Part shown: one piece after another, positions 44,922-53,660 of the stretch
How positions within the stretch are numbered: the stretch's first letter is position 1
How the letters are laid out: each line of letters begins with the position of its first letter
Assembly: GCF_900215535.1 (NCBI RefSeq)
Contig: NZ_OCND01000014.1
Location: 1-53,660 of the forward strand
Direction: 5' to 3'
Origin: Pseudoxanthomonas wuyuanensis
GTDB lineage: Bacteria > Pseudomonadota > Gammaproteobacteria > Xanthomonadales > Xanthomonadaceae
DNA length: 53,660 nt
Position numbers and translations under genes: made by a program
The notes under the pieces: model-generated
What the model was told of the DNA's origin: nothing
Seen by the model: only the letters and a program-made list of their open reading frames with translations
Database searches by the model: none

Positions 44922-45446
44922 TCAAGCGCTGAGGTACTCGCGGGCCAGCAGGCGGGCGCGGTGCAGGCGCGATTTGGCTGCCTGCGGCTGGATCCGCAAA
45001 CGCGCGGCCAGCTCATCTATCGACAGGCCTTCCAGATCGCGCAGCAGGATGATTTCGCGATAGTGGGGCGGCAGCGCCTGCAGCGCCGCGATTACATCCT
45101 GGCGCAGTTCTGTGGGCTCGAAGCGAACGCAGGCAAGCAGGTCTTCGCTCACCGCCTCGCCGGTCAACAGGCGCATGCCGCGCTTGAGCCGGTTGCATTC
45201 GCGCTTGACGATGCGGAACAGCCAGGACGCGAAGGCTTCGATGACGCGCAGATCGGTTATCCGGCGCGAGACCAGGATCAGGCTTTCCTGGACGGCGTCT
45301 TCCACGTCGTTGACCACGCAATGGTATTCGGCGTAGCGGCGCAGATTCTGGCGCGAGTACGCCAGCACCCGCTGCAGCGCTTCGCAATCGCCGTCGCGCG
45401 CGGCCTGGATGTCGTCGTACTCGTGCGTGCCGGCAGTGGTCTGCAT
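44922..45446 (-). CDS. ECF sigma factor
   Basis: 174-aa RNA polymerase sigma-70 of the ECF type. Region 2 (NVEDAVQESLILVSRRI-like segment, AFASWLFRIVKRECNRLKRG) and region 4 (LPPHYREIILLRDLEGLSID, ELAARLRIQPQAAKSRLHRA) are complete. Strong Shine-Dalgarno GGAGGG. No anti-sigma gene is adjacent; the next gene in its direction is the RiPP precursor, 289 bp away, which suggests it controls that operon. Confidence 0.9.
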   Translation of the reverse strand: MQTTAGTHEYDDIQAARDGDCEALQRVLAYSRQNLRRYAEYHCVVNDVEDAVQESLILVSRRITDLRVIEAFASWLFRIVKRECNRLKRGMRLLTGEAVSEDLLACVRFEPTELRQDVIAALQALPPHYREIILLRDLEGLSIDELAARLRIQPQAAKSRLHRARLLAREYLSA

Positions 45447-45569
45447 GGTCCCTCCGTTGGCGATCCTGGACGCCTGTCGTCCGGTCTGCCAAGAGCCAAG
45501 AGAGGGAAAGGGGACGGAACGGTTCGGGCCCCGGCGGTTCCAGTTATCCTGGATTCACCGAACCGGCGT

Positions 45570-46280
45570 TCAGACAGCGCCGGTGGTGCTGGTTTCGTCG
45601 CGCTTGTCGCGCGGCGGCAGCGGCTGGTCGCCGTGGGTCAGGAACCAGACGTTCTCGGCGATGTTGGTCGCGTGGTCGCCAATCCGCTCCAGGTTCTTGG
45701 CCATGAACAGCAGGTGCGTGCAGGGCGTGATGTTGCGGGGGTCTTCCATCATGTAGGTCAGCAGCTCGCGGAACAGCGCCGTGTAGTGGGCATCCAGCTC
45801 GGCATCGCGTTCGCGCACCTGCAGCGCATAGGTGTCGTCGCCGTTCTGGTAGGCGACCAGCACGTCGCGGACCTGGCGCACGGCCAGCTTGCCCAGCGCG
45901 CGCAGGCCGGTGATGTGCGGCATCGGCGGCGAGACATTGAGGGCGATGGAACGCTTGGCGACGTTGGCGGCGTAGTCGCCGATGCGCTCGATGTCCGACG
46001 GAATGCGCAGGGCGGCCAGGATTTCGCGCAGATCGCGCGCCATCGGACCGCGCAGGGCCAGCTGCATCACGTCGTGGCTGATCTGGCGCTCCAGCGTATC
46101 GATGGCTTCATCGTTGGCGACGATGCGCTGGGCGGCGCGGTCGTCGCGGCGCTCCACCACGTCCAGCGCGGCTTCCAGCTGCGCCACGGCGGTTTCACCC
46201 ATGCGCACGATTTCGCCGACCAGGCGGCGCTGCTCTTCGTCGTAGCTCTTAACGATGTGGTCGTGGGGTTGGGTGGTCAT
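45570..46280 (-). CDS. phoU: Phosphate transport regulator PhoU
   Basis: Negative regulator linking the Pst transporter to PhoR; 236 aa from ATG 46280 (MTTQPHDHIVKSYDEEQRRL). Two PhoU helical repeats with metal-binding motifs: DIERIGDYAANVAKRS and NLERIGDHATNIAENV. The longer upstream frame is low-complexity and was excluded. Last gene of the pst operon. Confidence 0.96.
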   Translation of the reverse strand: MTTQPHDHIVKSYDEEQRRLVGEIVRMGETAVAQLEAALDVVERRDDRAAQRIVANDEAIDTLERQISHDVMQLALRGPMARDLREILAALRIPSDIERIGDYAANVAKRSIALNVSPPMPHITGLRALGKLAVRQVRDVLVAYQNGDDTYALQVRERDAELDAHYTALFRELLTYMMEDPRNITPCTHLLFMAKNLERIGDHATNIAENVWFLTHGDQPLPPRDKRDETSTTGAV

Positions 46281-46425
46281 GTCGAAGTCCTGGGATGCGT
46301 CGGTGTTCGGTTGAATGGCGGTCGCCTTCCATGGCGCAACGATGTCGGTTCCGGAGAATCCGGCCCGGCCATCCGTGGCCGGGCGTTCGGCCGTCCGCGC
46401 GGCAGTGCCGCGCAGACGGCCTGCC

Positions 46426-47272
<847 letters not shown>

Positions 47273-47280
<8 letters not shown>

Positions 47281-48124
47281 GGGTCATCTTGTTCCGCAGG
47301 ACGATGGCGCGTGCCAGCAGGCTGATGACCAGCACGAACAGGGTCAGGATGAAGGCGCCAGCCCAGGCCAGCGTGTGCCAGTTCTCGTACGGGCTCATCG
47401 CGTACTGGAAGATCACCACCGGCACGTTGGCCATCGGCGAAAGCACATCGGTGGTCCAGTACTGGTTGTTGAGCGCGGTGAACAGCAACGGGGCGGTCTC
47501 GCCGCTGATGCGCGCCAGCGCCAGCAGGATGCCGGTGACGATGCCGGGCAGCGAGGAGCGGTACAGCACCTGCACGATCACCTTCCACTGCGGCACGCCC
47601 AGCGACAGCGCCGCTTCGCGCATCTGCGAGGGCACCAGCCGCAGCATCTCGTCGGTGGTGCGGACAACGACGGGCAGCACGATGAACGCCAGCGCGATGG
47701 CGCCGGCCAGCGCGGAGAAGTGGCCCATCTGCGCCACCACCAGGGTGTAGACGAACAGGCCCAGCACGATCGACGGTGCCGACAGCAGGATGTCGTTGAC
47801 GAAGCGCACCGATTCGCCGATCCAGCTCTTCTGCGAATACTCGGCCAGGAAGGTGCCGGCCAGCACCCCCACGGGGGCACCGATGGCGATGCCCAGCAGG
47901 CTCATCACCGCGCTGCCGAAGAAGGCATTGAGCATGCCGCCGGAATCCCCGGGCGGCGGCGTCATTTCGGTGAACAGCGCCAGGTTCAGCGAACCCAGGC
48001 CCTTGCTCAGCGTGGTCCACATGATCCAGATCAGCCAGAACAGGCCGAAGATGGTGGCGGCGATGGCCAGCACCTGCGCTATGAGATTCTTGGCGCGGCG
48101 GATGCCGTACAGCGAAGCGCTCAT
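47273..48124 (-). CDS. pstA: Phosphate ABC transporter permease PstA
   Basis: 283-aa inner-membrane permease from ATG 48124, which overlaps the pstC stop (TGATG). Six membrane segments; the EAA loop is [20 protein letters not shown]. It continues with [20 protein letters not shown], typical of PstA. Confidence 0.95.
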
Positions 48125-49095
48125 CAGTTGCCCTCCCGCTTGGAAAGCTGGCGCAGCATCAGCCGCGCGAACGCCAGCACGACGAAGGTCACCAGGAACA
48201 GCACGAAGCCCAGCGCAATCAGCGAGGACAGGTACATCGGCGAATCGGCTTCGGCGAATTCGTTGGCGATGGTCGCGGCAATCGAGTTGCCCGGCTCCAG
48301 CAATGACACCGTCAGGCTGTGCGCATTGCCCAGCACGAAGGTCACTGCCATCGTCTCGCCCAACGCGCGGCCCAGGCCCAGGAAGATGCCGCCGATCACC
48401 GCCGAGCGGGTGTAGGGCAGGATGATGTCCCACATCACTTCCCAGCGGGTGGAACCCAGCGCATAGGCCGATTCCTTCAGGCGTCCGGGCACGGTCAGGA
48501 ACACTTCGCGCATCACCGAGGAGATGAACGGAATCACCATGATGGCCAGCACCAGTCCCGCCGTGCCCATGCCCAGGCCCAGCGGCGGACCCGAGAACAG
48601 CGCGCCGGCCAGCGGGATCTGGCCCAGGTTTTCATCGACCCACGGATAGACGTGTTCGGCCAGGAACGGCACCAGGATAAACAGGCCCCACATGCCGTAG
48701 ATGATCGACGGGATGCCGGCCAGCAATTCGATGGCCGCACCCACCGGCGTACGCAGCCACTTGGGCGCGATTTCGGTCAGGAACATCGCAATGCCGAAAC
48801 TGACCGGCACCGCGATCAGCATGGCAATCAGCGCCGTCACCAGGGTGCCGTAGATCGGCACCAGCGCACCGAAGTCCTGCAACACCGGGTTCCAGGCATC
48901 GCGCCACAGGAATTCGATGCCGAACTTGGCGAACGCGGCGCGCCCGCCCCACAGCATGGACAGCGCGGCGGCGGTCAGCGACAGCAGCACCAGCACGCCG
49001 GCGCCGGTGACCAGCCAGCGGAAACTGCGATCGGCGCGGGTGTCCTTGACGTCGCGGCTGCTGATTTTCGCTACGGGAAGAGTGGCGGCATTCAT
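48124..49095 (-). CDS. pstC: Phosphate ABC transporter permease PstC
   Basis: 323-aa permease. N-terminal cytoplasmic segment, then helices with LVPIYGTLVTALIAMLIAVP, IELLAGIPSIIYGMWGLF and the EAA loop KESAYALGSTRWEVMWDII. LGRALGETMAVTFVLGN is characteristic of PstC. Starts 115 bp after pstS1, with a strong hairpin between. Confidence 0.95.
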   Translation of the reverse strand: MNAATLPVAKISSRDVKDTRADRSFRWLVTGAGVLVLLSLTAAALSMLWGGRAAFAKFGIEFLWRDAWNPVLQDFGALVPIYGTLVTALIAMLIAVPVSFGIAMFLTEIAPKWLRTPVGAAIELLAGIPSIIYGMWGLFILVPFLAEHVYPWVDENLGQIPLAGALFSGPPLGLGMGTAGLVLAIMVIPFISSVMREVFLTVPGRLKESAYALGSTRWEVMWDIILPYTRSAVIGGIFLGLGRALGETMAVTFVLGNAHSLTVSLLEPGNSIAATIANEFAEADSPMYLSSLIALGFVLFLVTFVVLAFARLMLRQLSKREGN

Positions 49096-49166
49096 CTTGG
49101 GGACGTGGACCGGTTCGGGGGAGTCTCAGGAGCTACGCCAGGTGCGGCACGCTGCGCTTCCAACGG

Positions 49167-49200
49167 CCGGAACACCGGCGCCGCTGCGCCGGTGCTCCGG
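49167..49200 (-). promoter_or_regulatory. Hairpin between pstS1 and pstC
   Basis: 15-bp arms CCGGAACACCGGCGC and GCGCCGGTGCTCCGG (one mismatch), loop CGCT, 10 bp after the pstS1 stop, no U-tract. It probably protects the pstS1 3' end so that binding protein exceeds permease. Confidence 0.6.
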
Positions 49201-49210
49201 AAGCGGAAGT

Positions 49211-50311
49211 TCAGAGCTTGATTTCAGCCGCCCAGTACGCCTCGATCTGATCGACCAGCGGCTTGGGCAGCGGCACGAAGTGAAGTTCGTCGGCCTGCGG
49301 CTGGCCTTCTTCCAGCGCCCACTTGAAGAAGTCGAGCGCATCCTGCGAGCGCTTGGCGTTCTTGGGCTGCTTGTACATCAGGATGAAGTTGGTGGCGGCG
49401 ATAGGCCAGGCATCGGCGCCGCTGGCGTTGGTGATGACCAGGCTGAAGTCCTTGGCGTTGGCCCAATCTGCGGTGGCGGCAGCGGCCTGGAAGGATTCGG
49501 CGCTGGGCTGCACCCAGTTGCCGGCGGCATTCTGCATGGCGGTGTAGGACATGCCGTTCTGGGTGGCATAGGCCAGTTCGACATAACCGATCGAACCCTT
49601 GATCTGCTTGACGTAGGCGGCCACGCCTTCGTTGCCCTTGCCGCCAATGCCGACCGGCCAGTTGACCGAGGTGCCTTCGCCGACCTTTTCCTTCCACTCC
49701 GGGCTGACCTTGGACAGGTAGTTGACGAAGTTGAAGGTGGTGCCCGAACCGTCCGAGCGCTTGACCACGTTGATCTTGGTAGACGGCAAGGTCACGCCGG
49801 GATTGACCGAAGCGATGGCCGGGTCGTTCCAGGTGGTGACCTTGCCCAGGTAGATATCGGCCAGCAGCGGGCCGCTCAGGCGCAACTTGCCCGATTCCAC
49901 GCCATCCAGGTTGACCACCGGCACCACGCCGCCGATCGCCGACGGGAACTGCGCCAGGCCGGCTTCGGCCAGCTCTTCCGGCGGCAACGGCTTGTCGGAG
50001 GAACCGAAATCGACCGTAGCGGCCTTGATCTGGGCGATACCGCCGCCCGAGCCGATCGACTGGTAGTTGATCTTGGCCCCGGTGCTCTTGTTGTAGTCGG
50101 CCGACCAGCGCGACAGCAGCGGGTAGATGAAGGTCGCACCGGCGCCGGTGATTTCGGCGCTGATACGGTCCGCGGCCGGAGCGGCTGCGGCGGCTGCCGG
50201 GTCGGCGCCGTTGGCGGCGACAGGCGCATCGCCAGCGGGTTTGCAGCCGGCCACAAAGGCGGCGGCGGCGACGGCGAGCAGGGCAAGACGGACCGGCTTG
50301 GCGACTGACAT
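49211..50311 (-). CDS. pstS: Phosphate-binding lipoprotein PstS (copy 1)
   Basis: 366 aa. A lipoprotein signal with lipobox FVAGC (Cys23) is followed by an Ala-rich linker and the PstS fold: EITGAGATFIYPLLSRWSAD, INYQSIGSGGGIAQIKA, VDFGSSDKPL, VKRSDGSGTTFNFVNYLSK, phosphate-contact motifs of the family. First gene of pstSCAB-phoU; Pho box at 50354-50381. About two thirds of the mature sequence aligns by eye with the second copy upstream. Confidence 0.95.
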   Translation of the reverse strand: MSVAKPVRLALLAVAAAAFVAGCKPAGDAPVAANGADPAAAAAAPAADRISAEITGAGATFIYPLLSRWSADYNKSTGAKINYQSIGSGGGIAQIKAATVDFGSSDKPLPPEELAEAGLAQFPSAIGGVVPVVNLDGVESGKLRLSGPLLADIYLGKVTTWNDPAIASVNPGVTLPSTKINVVKRSDGSGTTFNFVNYLSKVSPEWKEKVGEGTSVNWPVGIGGKGNEGVAAYVKQIKGSIGYVELAYATQNGMSYTAMQNAAGNWVQPSAESFQAAAATADWANAKDFSLVITNASGADAWPIAATNFILMYKQPKNAKRSQDALDFFKWALEEGQPQADELHFVPLPKPLVDQIEAYWAAEIKL

Positions 50312-50353
50312 GGTGGACTCCAGCGTTCTGAATGAATTCGGTCCCGCTATGAA

Positions 50354-50381
50354 ATGATGTTTTTGTTACAGCGTGATGACA
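50354..50381 (-). promoter_or_regulatory. Pho box of pstS1
   Basis: Leftward units TGTCAT, TGTAAC and CATCAT at 11-bp spacing (50381, 50370, 50359), 43 bp or more before the ATG. The first two match the PhoB site consensus of two TGTCA-like repeats. Confidence 0.7.
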
Positions 50382-50425
50382 TGCGTGTCTCACGCAGCGA
50401 AGAGATGAATCAGGATGGTCTCCAC

Positions 50426-50458
50426 AAAAAAAAACGGGCCATGTGAATGGCCCGTTTT
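50426..50458 (-). terminator. Terminator of pstS2
   Basis: Perfect stem ACGGGCCAT/ATGGCCCGT with four-base loop and A/T extension, followed on the minus strand by nine T. It lies 43 bp after the pstS2 stop and separates pstS2 from the pstS1 operon. Confidence 0.92.
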
Positions 50459-50501
50459 CCTAGGGACCGCGCGGGAGAGCGCGCGGATCCTGGGGAGGTG
50501 C

Positions 50502-51521
50502 TCAGTACTGCAGGTTCTGCGACCAGTAGGTTTCGATCTGCTTGACCAGCTCGTCCGGCAGCGGCACGTAGTCCAGCGACTTGGCCTGGGCATCGCCATT
50601 GGCGTAGGCCCAGCGGAAGAACTCCTTGGCAAGCTTGGCGCGGGCGAGGTTCTTCGGCTTCTTGTACATGATGATGAAGTTGGTCGCGGCGACCGGCCAG
50701 GCGTTCTGACCCGGGGCGTTGGTCATCACCAGGTAGAAGTCCTTGCTCTTGGCCCAGTCGGCGCTGGCGGCGGCGGCCTGGAAGGTCTCTTCGCTGGGCA
50801 GCACGAAATTGCCGGCGGCGTTCTTCATCTGCGCATACGACATCTTGTTCTGCAGTGCGTAGGACAGTTCGACATAGCCGATGCCGCCCTTGATCTGCTT
50901 CACATAGGCGGCCACGCCTTCGTTGCCCTTGCCGCCGACGCCGGCCGGCCAGCTGACCGAAGTGCCTTCGCCGACCTTGCTCTTCCATTCCGGGCTGACC
51001 TTGGACAGGTAGTTGACCCAGTTGAAGGTGGTGCCGGAACCGTCGGAGCGGTGCACGACCGTGATCTTCTGCGCCGGCAGCTGCAGACCGCCGTTGAGTT
51101 CGGCGATGCGCGGGTCGTTCCACATCTTGACCTTGCCCAGGAAGATGTCGGCCAGCAGCGGGCCGTCGAACTTCATCGCGCCCGGAGCCACGCCGGCGAT
51201 GTTGACCACCGGCACCACGCCGCCGATGGCGGAGGGGAACTGGCCCAGACCGTACTTGGCCAGTTCTTCCGGCTTCATCGGCGCGTCGGAAGAACCGAAG
51301 TCCACCGTGCCCGCCTTGATCTGTGCGATACCGCCGCCGGAGCCGATCGACTGGTAGTTGATCTTGTTGCCGGTGGCGGCGTTGTAGTCGGCCGACCACT
51401 TGGACAACAGCGGATAGATGAAGGTTGCGCCGGCGCCGGTGATGTCGGCGGCGAGCACGCCCGTGGACAGGGTTGCGGCGAACGCAACGACCGCAACGCG
51501 GGATTTGAGTGACTTGAACAC
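50502..51521 (-). CDS. pstS: Periplasmic phosphate-binding protein PstS (copy 2)
   Basis: 339 aa with a cleavable signal peptide (VAVVAFAATLSTGVLAAD) and no lipobox Cys, so soluble in the periplasm. PstS motifs: ITGAGATFIYPLLSKWSADY, INYQSIGSGGGIAQIKAG, FGSSDAPMKPEEL, VHRSDGSGTTFNWVNYLSK. It has its own Pho box and its own terminator, so it is a separate transcription unit that can be made in excess. Confidence 0.94.
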   Translation of the reverse strand: MFKSLKSRVAVVAFAATLSTGVLAADITGAGATFIYPLLSKWSADYNAATGNKINYQSIGSGGGIAQIKAGTVDFGSSDAPMKPEELAKYGLGQFPSAIGGVVPVVNIAGVAPGAMKFDGPLLADIFLGKVKMWNDPRIAELNGGLQLPAQKITVVHRSDGSGTTFNWVNYLSKVSPEWKSKVGEGTSVSWPAGVGGKGNEGVAAYVKQIKGGIGYVELSYALQNKMSYAQMKNAAGNFVLPSEETFQAAAASADWAKSKDFYLVMTNAPGQNAWPVAATNFIIMYKKPKNLARAKLAKEFFRWAYANGDAQAKSLDYVPLPDELVKQIETYWSQNLQY

Positions 51522-51576
51522 AGATGGCTCCTAGGGTGTAGGGACGACGGCAGGCAATACCGTTGCCGCGCATTTC

Positions 51577-51626
51577 ACGACGCTTGCATGACAGCGCGGT
51601 GTCGTCAGCAATACAGAAATATGACG
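51577..51626 (-). promoter_or_regulatory. Pho box array of pstS2
   Basis: Leftward units at exact 11-bp spacing: CGTCAT (51626), TGTATT (51615), CGACAC (51604), TGTCAT (51593), CGTCGT (51582). They sit 56-105 bp before the pstS2 ATG. PhoB binds such 11-bp direct repeats. Confidence 0.65.
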
Positions 51627-51897
51627 GCCCCCGCGCCCTGCCGGCGCGGCCATCGCTTTTCACGGCGCCGAAAATCCGCCGATGGCACCCAACGCCGGCT
51701 GCGTTCCTGGGGATGGCAGGCGGCAGGGATTCGCATGGCCGGGCGCACGCCGGCGGAACGAACGACAGAACCGGGAACGCCGGCTTCCCAGCGGAGCCGA
51801 TCGGCACGCAATCACCATATATGTATAGGGAAGCAGCAGGAGGCCAGGATGGCCCTGTTCCAGAACACTGGCCGGAATCGCCGCAGCGACGCCGCAT

Positions 51898-51941
51898 TGT
51901 CATATTTCAGTCATCTAAATCACATCTGACTGTCAGATTGC
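51898..51941 (+). promoter_or_regulatory. Pho box array of the OprP-like gene
   Basis: Units TGTCAT (51898), AGTCAT (51909), TCACAT (51920) and TGTCAG (51931) repeat at 11 bp. The first pair is an almost complete Pho box. The array ends about 108 bp before the porin ATG. Confidence 0.75.
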
Positions 51942-52049
51942 AGTCCCATCCTTAGCGCATCTTTGACGAGCGCTTAGCGATTTCTGTACGGAAAAGCGCC
52001 TCCAAAGCCAGCGTCATCCACACGTATCCACCCATTGGAGAGTTATCTC

Positions 52050-53345
52050 ATGCGTTATTCCATCCTGGCCGCCGCGCTTGCCGTCGCCATGGGCAGCACC
52101 AGCTTTGCCGCCTCCGCGCAAAACCGCGATGCCGAAATCGCTGAACTGAAGGCGCAGCTGGCCGCGCTGCAGGCCAAGGTCGTTGAACTGGAAGAGCGCA
52201 GCGACGCGCAGTCGGACATCAATATCAACACCCAGCAGAACCTAGATACGCTGGCGACCAGTTCTCCCAAGGTGGAAACCAAGGGCGGCCTCAAAGTGAC
52301 CTCGGCCGACAAGAAGTTCGAAGTGTCGCTGGGCGGCCGCATCCACTTCGACACCTACGCCTTCGATCGCGACCTGGCCGATGTCACCGGCACCACCGAA
52401 TTCCGCCGTGCGCGCCTGACCCTGGCCGGCAAGGCGCTGGGCTGGGAATACAAGATGGAGCAGGACTTCGCCGGCGGCAGCAACCTGGACGGCATGCGCG
52501 ACATGTACATCGCCAAGAGCGCGCTGGGCGGCAAGTTCACCATCGGCCACTTCAAGCCCTACCGCTCGATGGAGGAGCTGACCAGCTCCAACGAAATCAC
52601 CATGATGGAGCGCCCGTTCGCCTCCGCCACCGGCATCTACAACGGCCGCCAGTTCCAGCAGGGCGTCGGCTACCTGACCGCCGGCGACAACTACACCTTC
52701 GGCGTGGCCGGCTTCAACCTGCGCGGCGCCTCGGGCAGCCGCAACGAAGGCGTCGGCGCTTCGGCGCGCTTCACCTATGCGCCGATCAACAACGACAACA
52801 ACACCTTGCACTTCGGTCTGTCGGCCAGCACCGAGAACGCCAACAAGGGCTCGGCCAACATGACCGCCGTAGCCAACTATGCCGGCCGCCGCGGCCCGTC
52901 GCAGACCATCGCCACCACCACCGGCGCCAGCGGCGATTCCATCGACACCGTGGGCCTGGAAGCGGCCGGTGCGTTCGGCCCGCTGTACTTCCAGTCCGAG
53001 TTCGCCCGCGCCAAGTACGGTAGCCCGGCTGGCGATGAAGATGTGGAAACCTTCTACGTGATGGGCAGCTGGATGCTGACCGGCCAGCACAAGGTCTACA
53101 AGTCCGGTACCGGCGTGTTCGGATCGCCCAAGCTGGGCGATGCCGGCGCGTGGGAGCTGACCGCGCGCTACGACACCATCGAAAACAAGGATGTCGCCAA
53201 TCTGGAAGCCACCGCCGCCACCCTGGGCCTGAACTACTATGTCAATCCCAACGTCCGCTTCATGTTCAACATGACCCGCGGCGACAACGAGCTCAACGGC
53301 GACAAGACCAACCAGTTCGCCCTGCGCACGCAGCTGAATTTCTGA
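52050..53345 (+). CDS. oprP: OprP/OprO-like phosphate-selective porin
   Basis: 431 aa from ATG 52050 behind TTGGAGAG. Signal peptide (SILAAALAVAMGSTSFAASA), a short coiled coil (AEIAELKAQLAALQAKVVEL) as in trimeric OprP, then a 16-stranded barrel starting FEVSLGGRIHFDTYAFD and ending FALRTQLNF with the terminal Phe of outer-membrane proteins. KFTIGHFKPYRSMEEL is a family motif. Divergent from the pst genes under a Pho box, which supports phosphate uptake at the outer membrane. Confidence 0.92.
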   Translation: MRYSILAAALAVAMGSTSFAASAQNRDAEIAELKAQLAALQAKVVELEERSDAQSDININTQQNLDTLATSSPKVETKGGLKVTSADKKFEVSLGGRIHFDTYAFDRDLADVTGTTEFRRARLTLAGKALGWEYKMEQDFAGGSNLDGMRDMYIAKSALGGKFTIGHFKPYRSMEELTSSNEITMMERPFASATGIYNGRQFQQGVGYLTAGDNYTFGVAGFNLRGASGSRNEGVGASARFTYAPINNDNNTLHFGLSASTENANKGSANMTAVANYAGRRGPSQTIATTTGASGDSIDTVGLEAAGAFGPLYFQSEFARAKYGSPAGDEDVETFYVMGSWMLTGQHKVYKSGTGVFGSPKLGDAGAWELTARYDTIENKDVANLEATAATLGLNYYVNPNVRFMFNMTRGDNELNGDKTNQFALRTQLNF

Positions 53346-53369
53346 TTTCCGTCTTCAATCGCTAACACG

Positions 53370-53402
53370 AACGTCCCCGGCATGCCGGGGACGTTTTTTT
53401 TA
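53370..53402 (+). terminator. Terminator of the OprP-like gene
   Basis: Stem AACGTCCCCGGC/GCCGGGGACGTT followed by a run of seven or more T, 24 bp after the stop codon. Confidence 0.93.
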
Positions 53403-53409
53403 TCTCCTT

Positions 53410-53460
53410 GTAGGAGCGACGTAAGTCGCGATGAAGCTTTGCCGACGGCTTCATCGCGAC
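53410..53460. repeat. Single REP copy with extended hairpin
   Basis: GTAGGAGCGACGTAAGTCGC followed by GA matches the REP arms at 35420-35498. It is extended by a perfect 13-bp stem GTCGCGATGAAGC (53425-53437) with GCTTCATCGCGAC (53448-53460). It lies between the convergent porin and nth genes. Confidence 0.8.
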
Positions 53461-53539
53461 CGACGGCGCGGGCATGCCTGCGCCACTCCCTCAAGACTCT
53501 CATCGCAGTCCGCCACGGCAAAAACATCTCTGCCCGCGC

Positions 53540-53660
53540 TCACGCCGCCGGCGTCTTGTCCGGAAACCGGCAGATGTCGCGGATGATGCATTGCGGGCAA
53601 TCGGGCTTGCGCGCCTTGCAGACGTAGCGGCCGTGCAGGATCAGCCGGCCCGCGGCGGCA
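53540..53660 (-). CDS. nth: Endonuclease III (C-terminal fragment)
   Basis: Only the last 40 codons are present; the gene continues off the right edge. They contain the 4Fe-4S loop CKARKPDCPQCIIRDIC (C-x6-C-x2-C-x5-C) preceded by RLILHGRYV, diagnostic of Nth, the bifunctional glycosylase/AP-lyase of base excision repair. Confidence 0.92.
   Translation of the reverse strand, partial: AAAGRLILHGRYVCKARKPDCPQCIIRDICRFPDKTPAA

Larger units (their letters stand above)
51522..52049. other. Divergent intergenic region pstS2 / oprP-like
   Basis: 528 bp without a gene. It carries two Pho boxes, one facing each gene (51577-51626 and 51898-51941). Nothing else was recognised in the 270 bp between them. 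Confidence 0.75.

Overview
The window is a high-GC gammaproteobacterial chromosome segment, most likely from the family Lysobacteraceae (Xanthomonadaceae: Lysobacter, Luteimonas or Pseudoxanthomonas relatives). The evidence is the gene order, many GTG starts with 4-bp ATGA or GTGA overlaps, a perfect CRP/Clp-type palindrome, GTAG-type REP pairs, and 7-bp-period repeats between genes. There is no rRNA, phage, insertion sequence or CRISPR array, and one tRNA, tRNA-Leu(CAG).

Layout. From 1 to 11.6 kb, on the minus strand, lies the conserved translation, isoprenoid and envelope cluster rpsB-tsf-pyrH-frr-uppS-cdsA-dxr-rseP-bamA. It is interrupted twice compared with the Escherichia coli order: a HDOD-GGDEF protein sits between tsf and pyrH, and a cation-efflux protein between pyrH and frr. 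Heptamer-bracketed repeats lie beside both additions. From 11.6 to 17.5 kb a complete archaic (spore-coat-U type) chaperone-usher pilus operon occupies the rpsB/map divergent junction. From 17.9 to 26.2 kb, on the plus strand, come map-glnD-dapD-(yffB-like)-dapE-asnB-(SnoaL-like). asnB is preceded by an asparagine-rich leader peptide and mutually exclusive antiterminator and terminator stems. From 26 to 42 kb there is a mixed set: penicillin-acylase family enzyme, heme-less bacterioferritin, tpm, parC, tRNA-Leu, rnr-rlmB, a propeller-GGDEF sensor, two DJ-1/PfpI-type genes and rnt. From 42.4 to 45.5 kb lies an ECF sigma factor followed by an HvfABC-type RiPP operon (precursor, MNIO enzyme, partner). 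From 45.5 to 53.4 kb is the phosphate regulon: pstS2, then pstS1-pstC-pstA-pstB-phoU, then a divergent OprP-like porin; three 11-bp-period Pho boxes are visible. The window ends in the 3' part of nth.

Main points of interest. (1) A candidate ribosome-mediated attenuator of asnB: a 31-codon leader with six Asn codons, a 10-bp antiterminator and an 11-bp intrinsic terminator; I know of no described asparagine attenuator of this kind. (2) A hybrid RiPP precursor carrying two canonical EF-hand loops among three EGKCG-EGKCG pairs. (3) A family of intergenic elements made of a purine-rich heptamer array, a core and a pyrimidine-rich heptamer array; two copies share a recognisably homologous core. 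(4) An archaic pilus locus with two chaperones and a shortened pilin-like protein, with a perfect Clp-type site upstream.

All coordinates, motifs and stems were read by eye. Function names rest on family recognition, not on database searches.
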